This document shows positions 26,815 through 36,985 of a DNA stretch of 64,000 nt, in pieces. The stretch covers positions 62,001 to 126,000 of the forward strand of contig CAZXFT010000002.1 of NCBI GenBank assembly GCA_964640655.1. The letters run 5' to 3'. Position numbers and translations under genes: made by a program. Numbering within the stretch: position 1 is the first letter of the stretch; each line of letters starts with the position of its first letter. Under the pieces are notes generated by a model. That model did not search any database. It had not been told where the DNA came from and worked only from the letters and a program-made list of their open reading frames with translations. Source of the DNA: BJGO01 sp964640655 (GTDB lineage Bacteria; Bacteroidota; Bacteroidia; Chitinophagales; UBA10324).

Positions 26815-27372
26815 ATGTCGGCTTTTCGCTTAGCTTCACGTTACGCCAAATCGCTGTTGGATCTTGCAGCAGAGAAAAACGCTTTGGAGCCCGTGTTCAA
26901 CGACATCACATATTTTAAATCTATACTGAAAAAAGCGCCTGAGTTTCGTGCGGTATTGCGCAATCCGGAGATCAATATTTCCAAAAAACAACAGATATTC
27001 AATCAGTTGTTTGATGCTTTTCATCCTATCAGCAAAGCATTTTTTGAAATTGTATTGCGCAAGCGCCGTTCAGAGTTTCTGCCGGAGTTTGCTACGGCAT
27101 TTATCGAGTTGTATAACGCACATAACAACATTACATCTGTTACATTAACCACAGCCGTTGAACCCGATGAGCAAACCATTGAACACGTAAAATCACTCCT
27201 GCAACAAAAAGCAGGATTAGATAAAATTGTCCTGGAAAGCAAGGTGAATCCCGGTATCATTGGCGGATATATTTTGCAATTTGGCGACAATATGATTGAC
27301 GCCAGTGTGATGCGCAAACTCGAAATCATAGATGATCAATTCCTGAATAACGATTACGTTAAGAAAATTTAA
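26815..27372 (+). CDS. atpH: ATP synthase F1 subunit delta
   Basis: 185 residues. N-terminal six-helix domain begins FRLASRYAKSLLDLAAEKN; the C-terminal part has the family signature VNPGIIGGYILQFGDNMIDASV. It joins the peripheral stalk to the top of the alpha3beta3 head. It follows atpF with a three-base gap and precedes atpA by 33 bases. Confidence 0.96.
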   Translation: MSAFRLASRYAKSLLDLAAEKNALEPVFNDITYFKSILKKAPEFRAVLRNPEINISKKQQIFNQLFDAFHPISKAFFEIVLRKRRSEFLPEFATAFIELYNAHNNITSVTLTTAVEPDEQTIEHVKSLLQQKAGLDKIVLESKVNPGIIGGYILQFGDNMIDASVMRKLEIIDDQFLNNDYVKKI

Positions 27373-27405
27373 AACAATAATTAATCAATCAACTCCTTAT
27401 AAAAA

Positions 27406-28986
27406 ATGGTAGAAGTTAAACCCGATGAAGTTTCTGCAATACTCCGCCAGCAACTTTCAAATTTTAAAAGCGAATCAGAACTCGAAGAGGTTGGTACCGT
27501 GCTGCAGGTGGGTGATGGTATTGCGCGTATCTATGGCTTGACACAAGCTCGCTCCGGCGAACTGGTGCAGTTTGAAGACGGCCTCAGAGCTATAGTACTG
27601 AACATTGAAGAAGACAACATCGGTGCGGTGTTGATGGGTAACAGTTCCAACGTTAAGGAAGGCGACACGGTGCGTCGTACCGGAAAAATTGCCTCTATTA
27701 ATGTAGGCGAAAGTATGGTTGGCCGTGTAATCAACACACTTGGCGAACCTATAGACGGTAAAGGTCCGTTGAGTGGCTCACTTTACGAAATGCCTTTGGA
27801 GCGCAAAGCACCTGGTGTTATTTACCGTGAGCCTGTTAAAGAACCGCTTCAAACAGGCATCAAAGCGATAGATGCCATGATTCCAATTGGTCGTGGTCAG
27901 CGTGAGTTGATCATCGGCGACCGTCAGACCGGTAAAACAACCATTGCGTTAGATACCATCATCAACCAAAAAGAATTTTACGATAAAGGCCAGCCAGTAT
28001 ATTGCATCTATGTAGCCAGCGGACAGAAAAACTCTACAGTAGCCAACGTGGTGAAAACACTGGAAGAGTATGGCGCTATGGCATATACCGTTGTGGTAGC
28101 TGCTTCTGCTTCTGACCCTGCTCCTTTACAATTCTATGCACCTTTCGCTGGTTGTGCCATTGGCGAATATTTTCGCGACACAGGCCGTCCGGCTTTGATT
28201 GTTTATGATGATTTATCAAAACAAGCAGTGGCCTACCGCGAAGTATCGTTGTTGTTGAAACGTCCTCCGGGTCGTGAAGCATATCCCGGCGACGTATTTT
28301 ATCTGCACAGCCGCCTACTGGAGCGTGCCGCTAAAATTAACAGCCGCGATGAGATAGCCAAGAAGATGAACGATCTTCCTGACAGCATTAAGAACTTGGT
28401 GAAAGGTGGTGGTTCTTTAACTGCCTTACCTATTATTGAAACACAGGCCGGCGACGTATCAGCCTACATTCCTACCAACGTAATCTCCATTACCGATGGC
28501 CAGATATTCCTCGAATCTAACCTGTTTAACTCAGGTGTGCGTCCTGCCATTAACGTAGGTATCTCGGTATCACGTGTAGGTGGTAATGCACAGATTAAAT
28601 CCATGAAAAAAGTTGCAGGTACACTGAAACTCGATCAGGCACAGTACCGCGAACTGGAAGCATTTGCCAAATTTGGTTCTGACCTCGACGCTGCTACCAA
28701 GGCGGTTATTGACAAAGGTGCTCGCAACGTGGAAGTGTTGAAACAACCTCAGTTTTCTCCGGTAACCGTAGAAAAGCAAATTGCTATTATCTACCTTGGT
28801 ACTCAGGGATTGCTTCAAAACATTCCGGTGAATAAGGTAAAAGAATTTGAACACGACTATTTGAATGTGCTTGACATTCGTCATAAAGATGTACTTGACA
28901 AATTGCGTAGCGGGGTAATTGATGAAAGTGTTACCGATGTGTTAAAGTCGGCTGCCAAAGAAGTTGCAGGACGTTTTACCAAATAA
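27406..28986 (+). CDS. atpA: ATP synthase F1 subunit alpha
   Basis: 526 residues. The nucleotide-binding site has the P-loop GDRQTGKTTIALDT, LIVYDDLSKQAVAYREVSLLLKRPPGREAYPGDVFYLHSRLLERAA is present in sequence, and the alpha signature AYIPTNVISITDGQIFLESNLF follows. It forms the catalytic head with beta, whose gene (atpD) is not in this window. Confidence 0.98.
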   Translation: MVEVKPDEVSAILRQQLSNFKSESELEEVGTVLQVGDGIARIYGLTQARSGELVQFEDGLRAIVLNIEEDNIGAVLMGNSSNVKEGDTVRRTGKIASINVGESMVGRVINTLGEPIDGKGPLSGSLYEMPLERKAPGVIYREPVKEPLQTGIKAIDAMIPIGRGQRELIIGDRQTGKTTIALDTIINQKEFYDKGQPVYCIYVASGQKNSTVANVVKTLEEYGAMAYTVVVAASASDPAPLQFYAPFAGCAIGEYFRDTGRPALIVYDDLSKQAVAYREVSLLLKRPPGREAYPGDVFYLHSRLLERAAKINSRDEIAKKMNDLPDSIKNLVKGGGSLTALPIIETQAGDVSAYIPTNVISITDGQIFLESNLFNSGVRPAINVGISVSRVGGNAQIKSMKKVAGTLKLDQAQYRELEAFAKFGSDLDAATKAVIDKGARNVEVLKQPQFSPVTVEKQIAIIYLGTQGLLQNIPVNKVKEFEHDYLNVLDIRHKDVLDKLRSGVIDESVTDVLKSAAKEVAGRFTK

Positions 28987-29001
28987 AGCAATTACTGAAG
29001 T

Positions 29002-29886
29002 ATGCCGGGCAATCTTAAAGAAGTCAGAAACCGAATAAAATCGGTTAACAACACACAGCAAATTACCAAAGCCATGAAGATGGTAAGCGCGGCCAAGTTG
29101 CGCCGTGCGCAGGATCGCATTATTCAGATGCGTCCGTATGCCAATAAATTGCAAGAAATGTTGTCGAACATTATTGCAGCATCAGAAGGTGATGTGAATA
29201 TGGCATTGGCAAAAGAACGTGAGTTGAACAAAGTGTTGATTGTGGTAATCACATCCGATCGCGGGTTGTGTGGAGGCTTTAACGCCAATTTGATTAAGAG
29301 AGCCAAGCAACTGATTTCTGAAAAGTATAGTACTCAGGAAAAAAATGGCAACATTAGCATTATGCCGGTAGGCAAAAAAGCATACGATGCCTTTAAGCGT
29401 AGTAAGTACACTTTGATAGAGCAGTTTGTTGGATTGTTTTCCAATCTGACTTTTGATGAAACCACATCCGTATCTCAGTGGATGATGAAGCAATATGCCG
29501 AGGGACAATACGATGCCATAGAGCTGGTGTATGCACAATTTAAAAATGCAGCCACTCAGTTGTTTACAGCAGAACAATATTTGCCTGTACCCAAGCCGGC
29601 ACAAAGCAGTAAGAAGAGCAAAACCGATTTCATATTTGAACCTAATCAGGCAGAGATTGTAAACTATTTGGTTCCTAAAATATTGAACACACAATTCTTC
29701 AAAGCATTGATTGATTCTAACGCATCTGAACATGGTGCACGTATGACGGCTATGGATAAGGCTTCAGACAATGCTAACGAGTTGTTGAAAGAATTACGTA
29801 TACAATACAACCGTCAGCGTCAGGCTGCTATTACTACCGAACTTACCGAGATAGTGAGTGGTGCCCAAGCATTAGCCGGTGGGTAA
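29002..29886 (+). CDS. atpG: ATP synthase F1 subunit gamma
   Basis: 294 residues. N-terminal helix with NLKEVRNRIKSVNNTQQITKAMKMVSAAKLRRAQ, central Rossmann-like domain with VVITSDRGLCGGFNANL, C-terminal helix with ASEHGARMTAMDKASDNAN and IVSGAQALAGG at the end. It is the central rotor stalk. It is the last gene of the operon; a terminator follows, so atpD and atpC must lie elsewhere. Confidence 0.97.
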   Translation: MPGNLKEVRNRIKSVNNTQQITKAMKMVSAAKLRRAQDRIIQMRPYANKLQEMLSNIIAASEGDVNMALAKERELNKVLIVVITSDRGLCGGFNANLIKRAKQLISEKYSTQEKNGNISIMPVGKKAYDAFKRSKYTLIEQFVGLFSNLTFDETTSVSQWMMKQYAEGQYDAIELVYAQFKNAATQLFTAEQYLPVPKPAQSSKKSKTDFIFEPNQAEIVNYLVPKILNTQFFKALIDSNASEHGARMTAMDKASDNANELLKELRIQYNRQRQAAITTELTEIVSGAQALAGG

Positions 29887-29911
29887 TCTTTTACGAAATA
29901 AAATATGGTTG

Positions 29912-29936
29912 AAGCCCCTTGTAAGAGGGGCTTTTA
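29912..29936 (+). terminator. Intrinsic terminator at the end of the atp operon
   Basis: AAGCCCCT (29912-29919) pairs with AGGGGCTT (29926-29933) around a six-base loop, followed by a short T-rich end. It closes atpBEFHAG 26 bases after the atpG stop. Confidence 0.85.
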
Positions 29937-30072
29937 TATTTAATCAATAATCTAAGTTCTCTTGAAGTTAGAGTATGAGAATTTTGCCTCAAGACCATTT
30001 CCTATTTTAGGAATTCAATAATTAATGTCAGTTACACTAACTTCACATAAGTATATAAAACCAATCTAATCC

Positions 30073-32832
30073 ATGACCAAATCCACCCTACAACATTTCA
30101 GCATATTCTGTGTGCTGTTATTTACTTCAGCATTTACTGTTACAGCGCAAAACAAACCTGTTGCACAAGAAACTCCAAAGTATATCTCGAACATAGAAGG
30201 TATTAAGGAATATACTTTGAGTAATGGATTGCAGATATTGCTGATACCCGATGCTACGCAGAGTAATATGGTGGTGAATATTGTTTACAAAGTGGGCTCA
30301 CGCCACGAGGGCTATGGCGAAACAGGGATGGCGCACTTGCTGGAACATATGTTGTTTAAAAGCACCAAGAACTTAGGCGATATCAAGAAGATGCTGAGCG
30401 ATAAAGGAGGTAATGCCAATGGTACTACCTGGTACGACCGCACCAACTACTATGAAATTTTTCCATCCAACGACGACAACCTGCGTTGGAGCATTCAAAT
30501 GGAGGCAGACCGCATGATTAACGCCACCATATTACAATCAGACTTGGATAAAGAATTTTCTGTGGTGCGCAATGAATTTGAAATTGGAGAAAACGATCCG
30601 GGAAGCGTTCTGCAAGAACGAGTACTTTCAACTGCTTACTTATGGCACAACTACGGCAAGAGTACTATAGGAAGTAAAGAAGATATTGAACGGGTTAAGG
30701 CTCCGCGTCTTCGTTTGTTTTACGAAAAGTATTATCAGCCAGATAATGCCGTACTTATAGTAGCAGGAAAATTTGATGAGGCTAAAGCATTGCAGTACAT
30801 CAGTGATTATTTTTCTATCATTCCTCGACCAACAAGAAAACTAGAGCCAACATATACGGTAGAACCGGCTCAGGATGGCGAGCGAATGGTGGAGTTGAAA
30901 CGTACAGGCGATGTGTATAATATGATTGCGGTGTACCACACCCCTGCATTAGCCGATGCTGATTATGCTGCTGTTAAAGTGTTGATGAATGTTTTGTCGA
31001 GCAATCCGTCGGGATATTTATATAAGTCACTAATTGAAACACAAATTGGAAGTTCTGTATATGCATATACACAGGTGCTGCACGATCCGGGGTTTGCAAC
31101 TATTGCTTTTGATGTGCCTAAAGATAAAAATTACGACGCAGCTAAGAAGTCATTTATTGAGGCATTGAATCAGATTTCTCAAACCACATATTCAGACGCC
31201 GATGTAAAGCGAGGAAAAGCGGCTAACATGAAACAAATTGAAAACACAGTGAACAATACTATTGGCTTGGCTATTACCTTGACTGAATACATTGGTTCCG
31301 GTGATTATCGTTTATGGTTTTTGTCACGAGATCAGATGGAGAAAGTAACATCAGCAGATATGCAGCGTGTTGCAAATAAATATTTTCAGATTAACAACAG
31401 AACGATTGGATTTTTTATTCCTTCTGAAAATGAAGTTCGTGTGATGCCGGAAGAATTTCAGGATAATAGAATACAGGAATTATTGAAAGGATACAAAGGC
31501 AAAGAATTTCAAACGTCTAATGCCACATTTGAAAATACCATCACGAACATCAAAGCCAATATGACCACAGGTTCTTTTGAAAATGGCTTCCGTTATTCGT
31601 TTGTCAAGAAGCCGTTGAAAGGCGGTAAGGTTGCAGCCACGTTTCGTATTCCCGTAGCTGACGAAAAGAGTTTGCAAAACAAAGCCATTATAGCGTCTCT
31701 GATGGCAGACCTGCTAAAGGCGGGTACTAAAACCATGACTAAAGAACAAATCAAAGACAGATTGGATGAGCTTAAAAGTAACATTGGCTTCAACTGGTAT
31801 GGTCAAACATTAACTATCAACATCAACTCTTATGAGAAAGAATTACCTGAAGTGCTCGAGATACTTAGATTATGTTTAAACGAATCGGTGTTTCCGGAAA
31901 ATGAATTAGTGAAAACTAAAACTGAAAATAAAACCTGGCTCGAAACACAAATGAAAGACCCACAGAGTGTGGCATACTTTGCGTTAAACCGAAAATTAAA
32001 CAGCTATCCATACGGTCACATAATTTATAGTTACTCTCCGCAGGAGGAAATTGATGAACAATCTAAAGTAACCCGTCAACAGATATTGGACTTTTACAAT
32101 TCCTTTATGGGAGCAAGTAATGGTTATGGAACCATGCTTGGCAATATTGATGCAGCACAGGCTTCAGCATTAATAAAAAAGGTATTTGCCACATGGAAAA
32201 GCCCTAAGCCTTACACGCGTTTTCAACAAACATACAGTTCCAACAAGGCGCATTATGAGCGTATCAATACACCCGATAAAGAGAATGGAGCATTGTACTG
32301 CGGTATCAATATTCAAATTACAAAGATGGATGCAGATTATCCAGCCCTCATGATGGCTAATGAAATGTTGGGCAGTGGCGGATTTCTGACATCCAGAATT
32401 CCAACACGCCTGCGCGAGAAAGAAGGAATCAGCTACGGTGCAGGTTCTTTTTTAAGTGTACCTATTGATAATAACGCATCGGAGTGGGGTGCTTATGCCT
32501 TTTACAATCCTAATGCTGTTAACCGTGTGGACAGTGCCATGCACGACGAAATCAGTTTAGCTTTAAAACAAGGTTTTACAGCAGATGAGTTGAAGCAATC
32601 TATAGTTGCCTGGAAGAACGAACGTAATACCAGTTTGGGTTACGATGGTTTTATCATCTCTTTGATTAATGATGCAATGCGTTCCGATGTCTCCATAGAT
32701 GAATTTGACACTCTGGAGAAGAAAGTTGAGAAACTAACCGTGGAGCAGGTGAATGCTGCACTGCGCAAATATTTAGACCCGTTAAAAATCTGTTACGTTT
32801 TTGCCGGTGACTTTGAGAAAGGGAAAAAGTAA
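30073..32832 (+). CDS. M16 family zinc peptidase (pitrilysin-like), exported
   Basis: 919 residues with an N-terminal signal peptide (ends TVTAQ), so it works outside the cytoplasm. The first M16 domain carries the inverted zinc motif HLLEH (88-92) within GETGMAHLLEHMLFKST, and a downstream Glu in NEFEIGEN fits the third zinc ligand. The C-terminal half (from ~500) is a second, non-catalytic M16 domain with SRIPTRLREKEGISYGAGS. Likely degrades peptides in the periplasm. It is expressed alone, between the atp terminator and uvrA. Confidence 0.93.
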   Translation: MTKSTLQHFSIFCVLLFTSAFTVTAQNKPVAQETPKYISNIEGIKEYTLSNGLQILLIPDATQSNMVVNIVYKVGSRHEGYGETGMAHLLEHMLFKSTKNLGDIKKMLSDKGGNANGTTWYDRTNYYEIFPSNDDNLRWSIQMEADRMINATILQSDLDKEFSVVRNEFEIGENDPGSVLQERVLSTAYLWHNYGKSTIGSKEDIERVKAPRLRLFYEKYYQPDNAVLIVAGKFDEAKALQYISDYFSIIPRPTRKLEPTYTVEPAQDGERMVELKRTGDVYNMIAVYHTPALADADYAAVKVLMNVLSSNPSGYLYKSLIETQIGSSVYAYTQVLHDPGFATIAFDVPKDKNYDAAKKSFIEALNQISQTTYSDADVKRGKAANMKQIENTVNNTIGLAITLTEYIGSGDYRLWFLSRDQMEKVTSADMQRVANKYFQINNRTIGFFIPSENEVRVMPEEFQDNRIQELLKGYKGKEFQTSNATFENTITNIKANMTTGSFENGFRYSFVKKPLKGGKVAATFRIPVADEKSLQNKAIIASLMADLLKAGTKTMTKEQIKDRLDELKSNIGFNWYGQTLTININSYEKELPEVLEILRLCLNESVFPENELVKTKTENKTWLETQMKDPQSVAYFALNRKLNSYPYGHIIYSYSPQEEIDEQSKVTRQQILDFYNSFMGASNGYGTMLGNIDAAQASALIKKVFATWKSPKPYTRFQQTYSSNKAHYERINTPDKENGALYCGINIQITKMDADYPALMMANEMLGSGGFLTSRIPTRLREKEGISYGAGSFLSVPIDNNASEWGAYAFYNPNAVNRVDSAMHDEISLALKQGFTADELKQSIVAWKNERNTSLGYDGFIISLINDAMRSDVSIDEFDTLEKKVEKLTVEQVNAALRKYLDPLKICYVFAGDFEKGKK

Positions 32833-32842
32833 TCCCTTTTCG

Positions 32843-32901
32843 ATAGCTCCCATGCATTTACGTTAACTTTAGCAGCCCTTTTTGTTAACGGGGTCAGCTA
32901 T
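32843..32901 (+). promoter_or_regulatory. Nested inverted repeats just before uvrA
   Basis: Outer arms ATAGCT (32843-32848) and AGCTAT (32896-32901); inner arms CGTTAAC (32861-32867) and GTTAACG (32884-32890). A -7-like TAACTTTA lies between the inner arms, and the uvrA ATG (32907) follows six bases after the outer right arm. It could be an operator for an SOS-type regulator or a leader hairpin; there is no T-run typical of a terminator after the structure. Confidence 0.4.
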
Positions 32902-32906
32902 ATATA

Positions 32907-35795
32907 ATGAGTAAGAAAAAAAAAGACACTGCAACAGCACCCACTGATGAAGAACTGTTGCAGGTATTTGGCGCGCGTGTTCACAATTTAAAAAATATAG
33001 ATGTTGCTATTCCGCGCAACAAGTTGGTTGTAATTACCGGTCTTAGCGGCAGTGGTAAGTCTTCTTTGGCCTTTGATACTATTTATGCCGAAGGTCAGCG
33101 TCGATATATGGAGAGTTTTAGTGCATACGCGAGACAGTTTATTGGTGATATGGAAAGACCTGATGTGGATCAAATTGTAGGTCTGAGTCCGGTAATTTCT
33201 ATTGAACAAAAATCGACGGGCAATAACCCGCGAAGCACCGTAGGAACCATCACAGAGATTTATGATTTTTTGCGTTTGCTGTATGCGCGCGCCGCAGATG
33301 CTTATAGTTACCGAACCGGCAAAGCTATGAAGCGCTTTACACCTGAACATATTCTACAAAGCATACTTGAAAATTTTGCAGACAAGAAAATTGCAATACT
33401 GGCACCGGTAGTACGTGGTCGTAAAGGTCATTACCGAGAGTTGTTTGAGGAAGTAAGGAAAAAAGGTTTTTTAAAAATTAGAGTAGACGGTAAAGTGGTA
33501 GATCTGATGCCTAAGATGCAGGTAGATCGTTATAAGGTTCACGATATTGAACTGGTGATTGACAGAATTGAGTTCGGTACTAAGAGCGAAGATCGTCTGG
33601 ATAAAAGTGTTGCAACAGCTTTGAAGCATGGCAAAGGTTTAATTTTTGTTTTGGATGAAGACAGCGAGCAGTTACGTTATTATTCACAACATCTGATGGA
33701 TCCTGAAACCGGCCTGGCTTATGAAGATCCATCTCCAAACACATTCTCTTTCAATTCTCCCTATGGATACTGCCCATCTTGTAAGGGGCTTGGATATGTG
33801 TATGATATCGACATGAAAAATGTGATACCGGATTATGAAAAGAGTTTGAATGATCGGGGCATATTGCCTTTGGGAGAAGTGCGCGATAACTATATGTTTG
33901 ATGCCGTACGGGATATTGCTCGACGATATAAATTCACATTAGCGACACCAATCAAAGATATTCCTTATGAGGCGCTGAATCTGATTTTGTATGGTAATAA
34001 GGATGGTATTAAAACGTATGGCGAAGAGACCGATAGCGTAGAACGACAGTTTTATATGAATAGCAGCGATGGCTTTAAAGGTGTATTGCCTATGGTGTAT
34101 CGTTTTTATTTAGACACAACATCGGATGGCGTTCGTCGCTGGGCAGAAGAATTCATCAGCACATTTACCTGTAAAGAATGCGATGGCAGAAGGTTAAAAA
34201 AAGAAGCGCTGAGTTATCTGATAGTTGGCAAGAATATTTCTGAGCTGAGCGATATGCAGGTGAATGATTTAAAGAAATGGTTTGATGAACTGGAACCACA
34301 GCTCGATGAGCGGCAAAAAATAATTGCACGTGATGTGGTCAAAGAAATTCGAACGCGCTTACAATTTTTACTTGATGTGGGATTGGATTACCTGTCGTTG
34401 AACCGTCCGGCACGAAGTATGAGTGGAGGTGAAGCACAGCGTATTCGTTTGGCAACACAGATAGGCTCTCAGTTAACAGGTATTACATATATACTCGACG
34501 AGCCGAGCATTGGTCTTCATCAACGAGATAATCAACGACTGATTAAAGCGCTGAAAGAATTGCGTGATGTAGGCAACACGGTTATTGTTGTGGAACATGA
34601 TAAAGATATAATGCTTGAGGCTGACTATGTTATCGACTTGGGCCCTGGTGCCGGAGAGCATGGCGGCAAAGTAGTTGCAGAAGGTTTGCCGCAACAATTT
34701 GTTCTGCAATCATCACTAACAGCAAAATATCTAAACGATGTTGTTCAAGTTCCTGTACCGGCCGAGCGTCGTGCAGGTAATGGTAAAGAGTTGGCTATTC
34801 AACAGTGTACTGGTCATAATCTTAAAACAGTATCGGCTCATTTCCCCCTGGGTTGTCTGATTCTGGTAACAGGAGTTTCAGGTAGTGGCAAATCTTCGTT
34901 GATAAATGAAACACTTTATCCAGCATTAAAGGCACACTTTTATAACAGTCGTCAAAAATCATTGCCGTATAAAAAGATTGCTGGCTTGGAACATATTGAT
35001 AAAGTGATAGAGATAGATCAATCACCAATAGGACGCACACCGAGAAGTAACCCTGCAACATACGTCGGTGTGTTTACCGATATACGCGATTTGTTTGCAC
35101 AACTACCCGAGGCAAAAATCCGTGGCTACAAGCCTGGTCGTTTTTCTTTTAATGTAAAAGGAGGCCGTTGCGAAGAGTGTCAGGGTGCGGGCATGCGTAC
35201 CATTGAAATGAATTTCTTGCCTGATGTATATGTGCCATGTGATAAATGCAGCGGTAAACGATATAATCGAGAAACACTGGAAGTGCGCTATCGTGGTAAA
35301 TCAATTTCAGATGTGTTGGATATGACTATAGAAGAAGCGGTTGTTTTTTTTGAAAACATGCCACGGATCAATAAAAAGATAAAAACCATTTACGATGTTG
35401 GATTGGGCTATATCAAACTCGGACAACAAGCTACCACATTGAGTGGCGGTGAAGCGCAACGGGTAAAGCTGGCAACAGAGTTAACAAAAACCGATACAGG
35501 CAATACTTTTTATATTCTTGATGAGCCTACAACCGGATTACATTTTGAAGACATACGTGTGCTGATGAATGTATTGAACGAATTGGTGAACAGAGGAAAC
35601 ACCGTTCTTATTATTGAACATAATATGGATGTTATTAAACAGGCCGATTACATGATTGAAATGGGACCTGAAGCAGGTGAACGCGGTGGTCAGGTTATTT
35701 TTGAAGGTACTCCTGAACAACTTATTAAACACAGTGAATCTTTTACTGCGCCATTTTTACTTAAGGAACTCAAGAAAAGCCATGAAACGGTCTGA
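32907..35795 (+). CDS. uvrA: Excinuclease ABC subunit UvrA
   Basis: 962 residues, normal length. Two ABC ATPase modules: first Walker A GLSGSGKSSLAFDT with YAEGQRRYMESFSAYARQF, signature RSMSGGEAQRIRLA; second Walker A GVSGSGKSSLINET, signature TLSGGEAQRVKLA. Zinc-binding CPSCKGLGYV / CKECDGRRL and CEECQGAGMR...CDKCSGKRYN pairs are present. It recognises DNA damage in nucleotide excision repair. It lies after the M16 peptidase gene with nested inverted repeats in its leader. Confidence 0.98.
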   Translation: MSKKKKDTATAPTDEELLQVFGARVHNLKNIDVAIPRNKLVVITGLSGSGKSSLAFDTIYAEGQRRYMESFSAYARQFIGDMERPDVDQIVGLSPVISIEQKSTGNNPRSTVGTITEIYDFLRLLYARAADAYSYRTGKAMKRFTPEHILQSILENFADKKIAILAPVVRGRKGHYRELFEEVRKKGFLKIRVDGKVVDLMPKMQVDRYKVHDIELVIDRIEFGTKSEDRLDKSVATALKHGKGLIFVLDEDSEQLRYYSQHLMDPETGLAYEDPSPNTFSFNSPYGYCPSCKGLGYVYDIDMKNVIPDYEKSLNDRGILPLGEVRDNYMFDAVRDIARRYKFTLATPIKDIPYEALNLILYGNKDGIKTYGEETDSVERQFYMNSSDGFKGVLPMVYRFYLDTTSDGVRRWAEEFISTFTCKECDGRRLKKEALSYLIVGKNISELSDMQVNDLKKWFDELEPQLDERQKIIARDVVKEIRTRLQFLLDVGLDYLSLNRPARSMSGGEAQRIRLATQIGSQLTGITYILDEPSIGLHQRDNQRLIKALKELRDVGNTVIVVEHDKDIMLEADYVIDLGPGAGEHGGKVVAEGLPQQFVLQSSLTAKYLNDVVQVPVPAERRAGNGKELAIQQCTGHNLKTVSAHFPLGCLILVTGVSGSGKSSLINETLYPALKAHFYNSRQKSLPYKKIAGLEHIDKVIEIDQSPIGRTPRSNPATYVGVFTDIRDLFAQLPEAKIRGYKPGRFSFNVKGGRCEECQGAGMRTIEMNFLPDVYVPCDKCSGKRYNRETLEVRYRGKSISDVLDMTIEEAVVFFENMPRINKKIKTIYDVGLGYIKLGQQATTLSGGEAQRVKLATELTKTDTGNTFYILDEPTTGLHFEDIRVLMNVLNELVNRGNTVLIIEHNMDVIKQADYMIEMGPEAGERGGQVIFEGTPEQLIKHSESFTAPFLLKELKKSHETV

Positions 35796-35820
35796 ACTGT
35801 CGTGTTAAATTTGCCTATCA

Positions 35821-36384
35821 ATGAAACACTCAAATACAGTTGAACACTACATCTCACGCTGTAAGGCATCACAGCATATAGCATTAGAAAAATTTCAATC
35901 GCTTAACGAAGAGCAACTGAACTGGAAGCCTAATGAGAAATCCTGGAGCATAGCGCAATGTCTCAATCACCTGATTGTATCCAATGAAATGTACTTCCCT
36001 GTGTTTGAAGCAGTTTTTAATAATCGTTATAAGAGTAAATGGTATCAGCAGTCGGCATTAATTAATAAGTTCTGGGCAAAGCAAATAATTTTAATGACCA
36101 CATCTGAGCCGATACGAAAAACAAAAAACCCGCCGGCATTCAAACCTTCGTCGAGTCGCTTGCCGGTTATAACCGTTACTCAGTTTGCATCCCATTGTGA
36201 TATCCTGATTTCTTTTTATGAATTGCTGAAGAACAAACCACTCGATGAGATACCTATGAGTTCACCCGCGGCCGCATTTATTACTTACACATTAGCTGAT
36301 GCTCTATTAATTCTCACTCAACATATGGAACGGCATATTAATCAGTCATTGCGGGTTATGAATACTGACGGATTTCCTAAATAA
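35821..36384 (+). CDS. DinB-like family protein
   Basis: 187 residues. Features of the DinB/YfiT four-helix fold are FQSLNEEQLNWKPNEKSWSIAQCLNHL near the N-terminus with a probable metal-ligand His, and AFITYTLADALLILTQHMERHINQSLRV near the C-terminus with further His. These proteins are metal-binding and may act as thiol-dependent enzymes; function here is unknown. It follows uvrA by 25 bases, so readthrough and co-expression in DNA damage are possible. Its 3' end overlaps the convergent PAP2-like gene by eight bases. Confidence 0.85.
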   Translation: MKHSNTVEHYISRCKASQHIALEKFQSLNEEQLNWKPNEKSWSIAQCLNHLIVSNEMYFPVFEAVFNNRYKSKWYQQSALINKFWAKQIILMTTSEPIRKTKNPPAFKPSSSRLPVITVTQFASHCDILISFYELLKNKPLDEIPMSSPAAAFITYTLADALLILTQHMERHINQSLRVMNTDGFPK

Positions 36385-36985
36385 ACCTCATCGCGATCAT
36401 TTGAGCTGCGAAGCCTATGAAGTAGCCGTTTAACACTTCTTGCGGACTATGTGCTTTTAAATAAAGCCTTGCCGTGCCGGTTAAACCGGCAAGAAAAAGA
36501 ATCAGCATAAATACCATCCGCATATCATAATAACTCTGCATACTAAGCACTAAGGCTATTGCTGTAAAGCAGGCCATTCCTGCTGCATGAATACTTACCT
36601 TAGAAAAGATATTGGTGAAAAACGATGCAAATAAAGTAAGACACGAACCCAGTAAAATGATGTTCAGCATCTGAGGATCATCGGATTTTCTGAAGGTCAT
36701 GAATGACCAGATATATAAAGTCCCTACAACAATGTATGGAATGATGCGGTCCTCTTTCTCAGGCATCTCTAAATTCTTGATGAAGCCTAGCCGCCATAAC
36801 AACAGTAAACTGATAGCGGGGAATATGAAGGTATTTATGAATACACGCAAAATAAAAATCCACTTGCCGCTTTCATACGAAGCAAATAAAAAAGGATTGC
36901 TGTAGATGACAATAATGAAAGCATATGTTGGAAGCAACAGTGGATGAAAGATTATTGAAATGGTTTTGGCAAGTATTCGCATCAT
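36377..36985 (-). CDS. PAP2-like integral membrane protein
   Basis: 202 residues with about six membrane segments. Traces of the PAP2 (phosphatidic acid phosphatase) motifs are visible: motif 2 as KVSIHAAG and motif 3 as ARLYLKAHSPQEVLNG, compared with the usual PSGH and SRxxxxxHxxxD. The first motif and the last Asp are altered, so activity is uncertain. Such divergent forms are common in Bacteroidota. It overlaps the rpoN stop by one base (TAATG), which means translational coupling with rpoN. Confidence 0.72.
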   Translation of the reverse strand: MMRILAKTISIIFHPLLLPTYAFIIVIYSNPFLFASYESGKWIFILRVFINTFIFPAISLLLLWRLGFIKNLEMPEKEDRIIPYIVVGTLYIWSFMTFRKSDDPQMLNIILLGSCLTLFASFFTNIFSKVSIHAAGMACFTAIALVLSMQSYYDMRMVFMLILFLAGLTGTARLYLKAHSPQEVLNGYFIGFAAQMIAMRFI

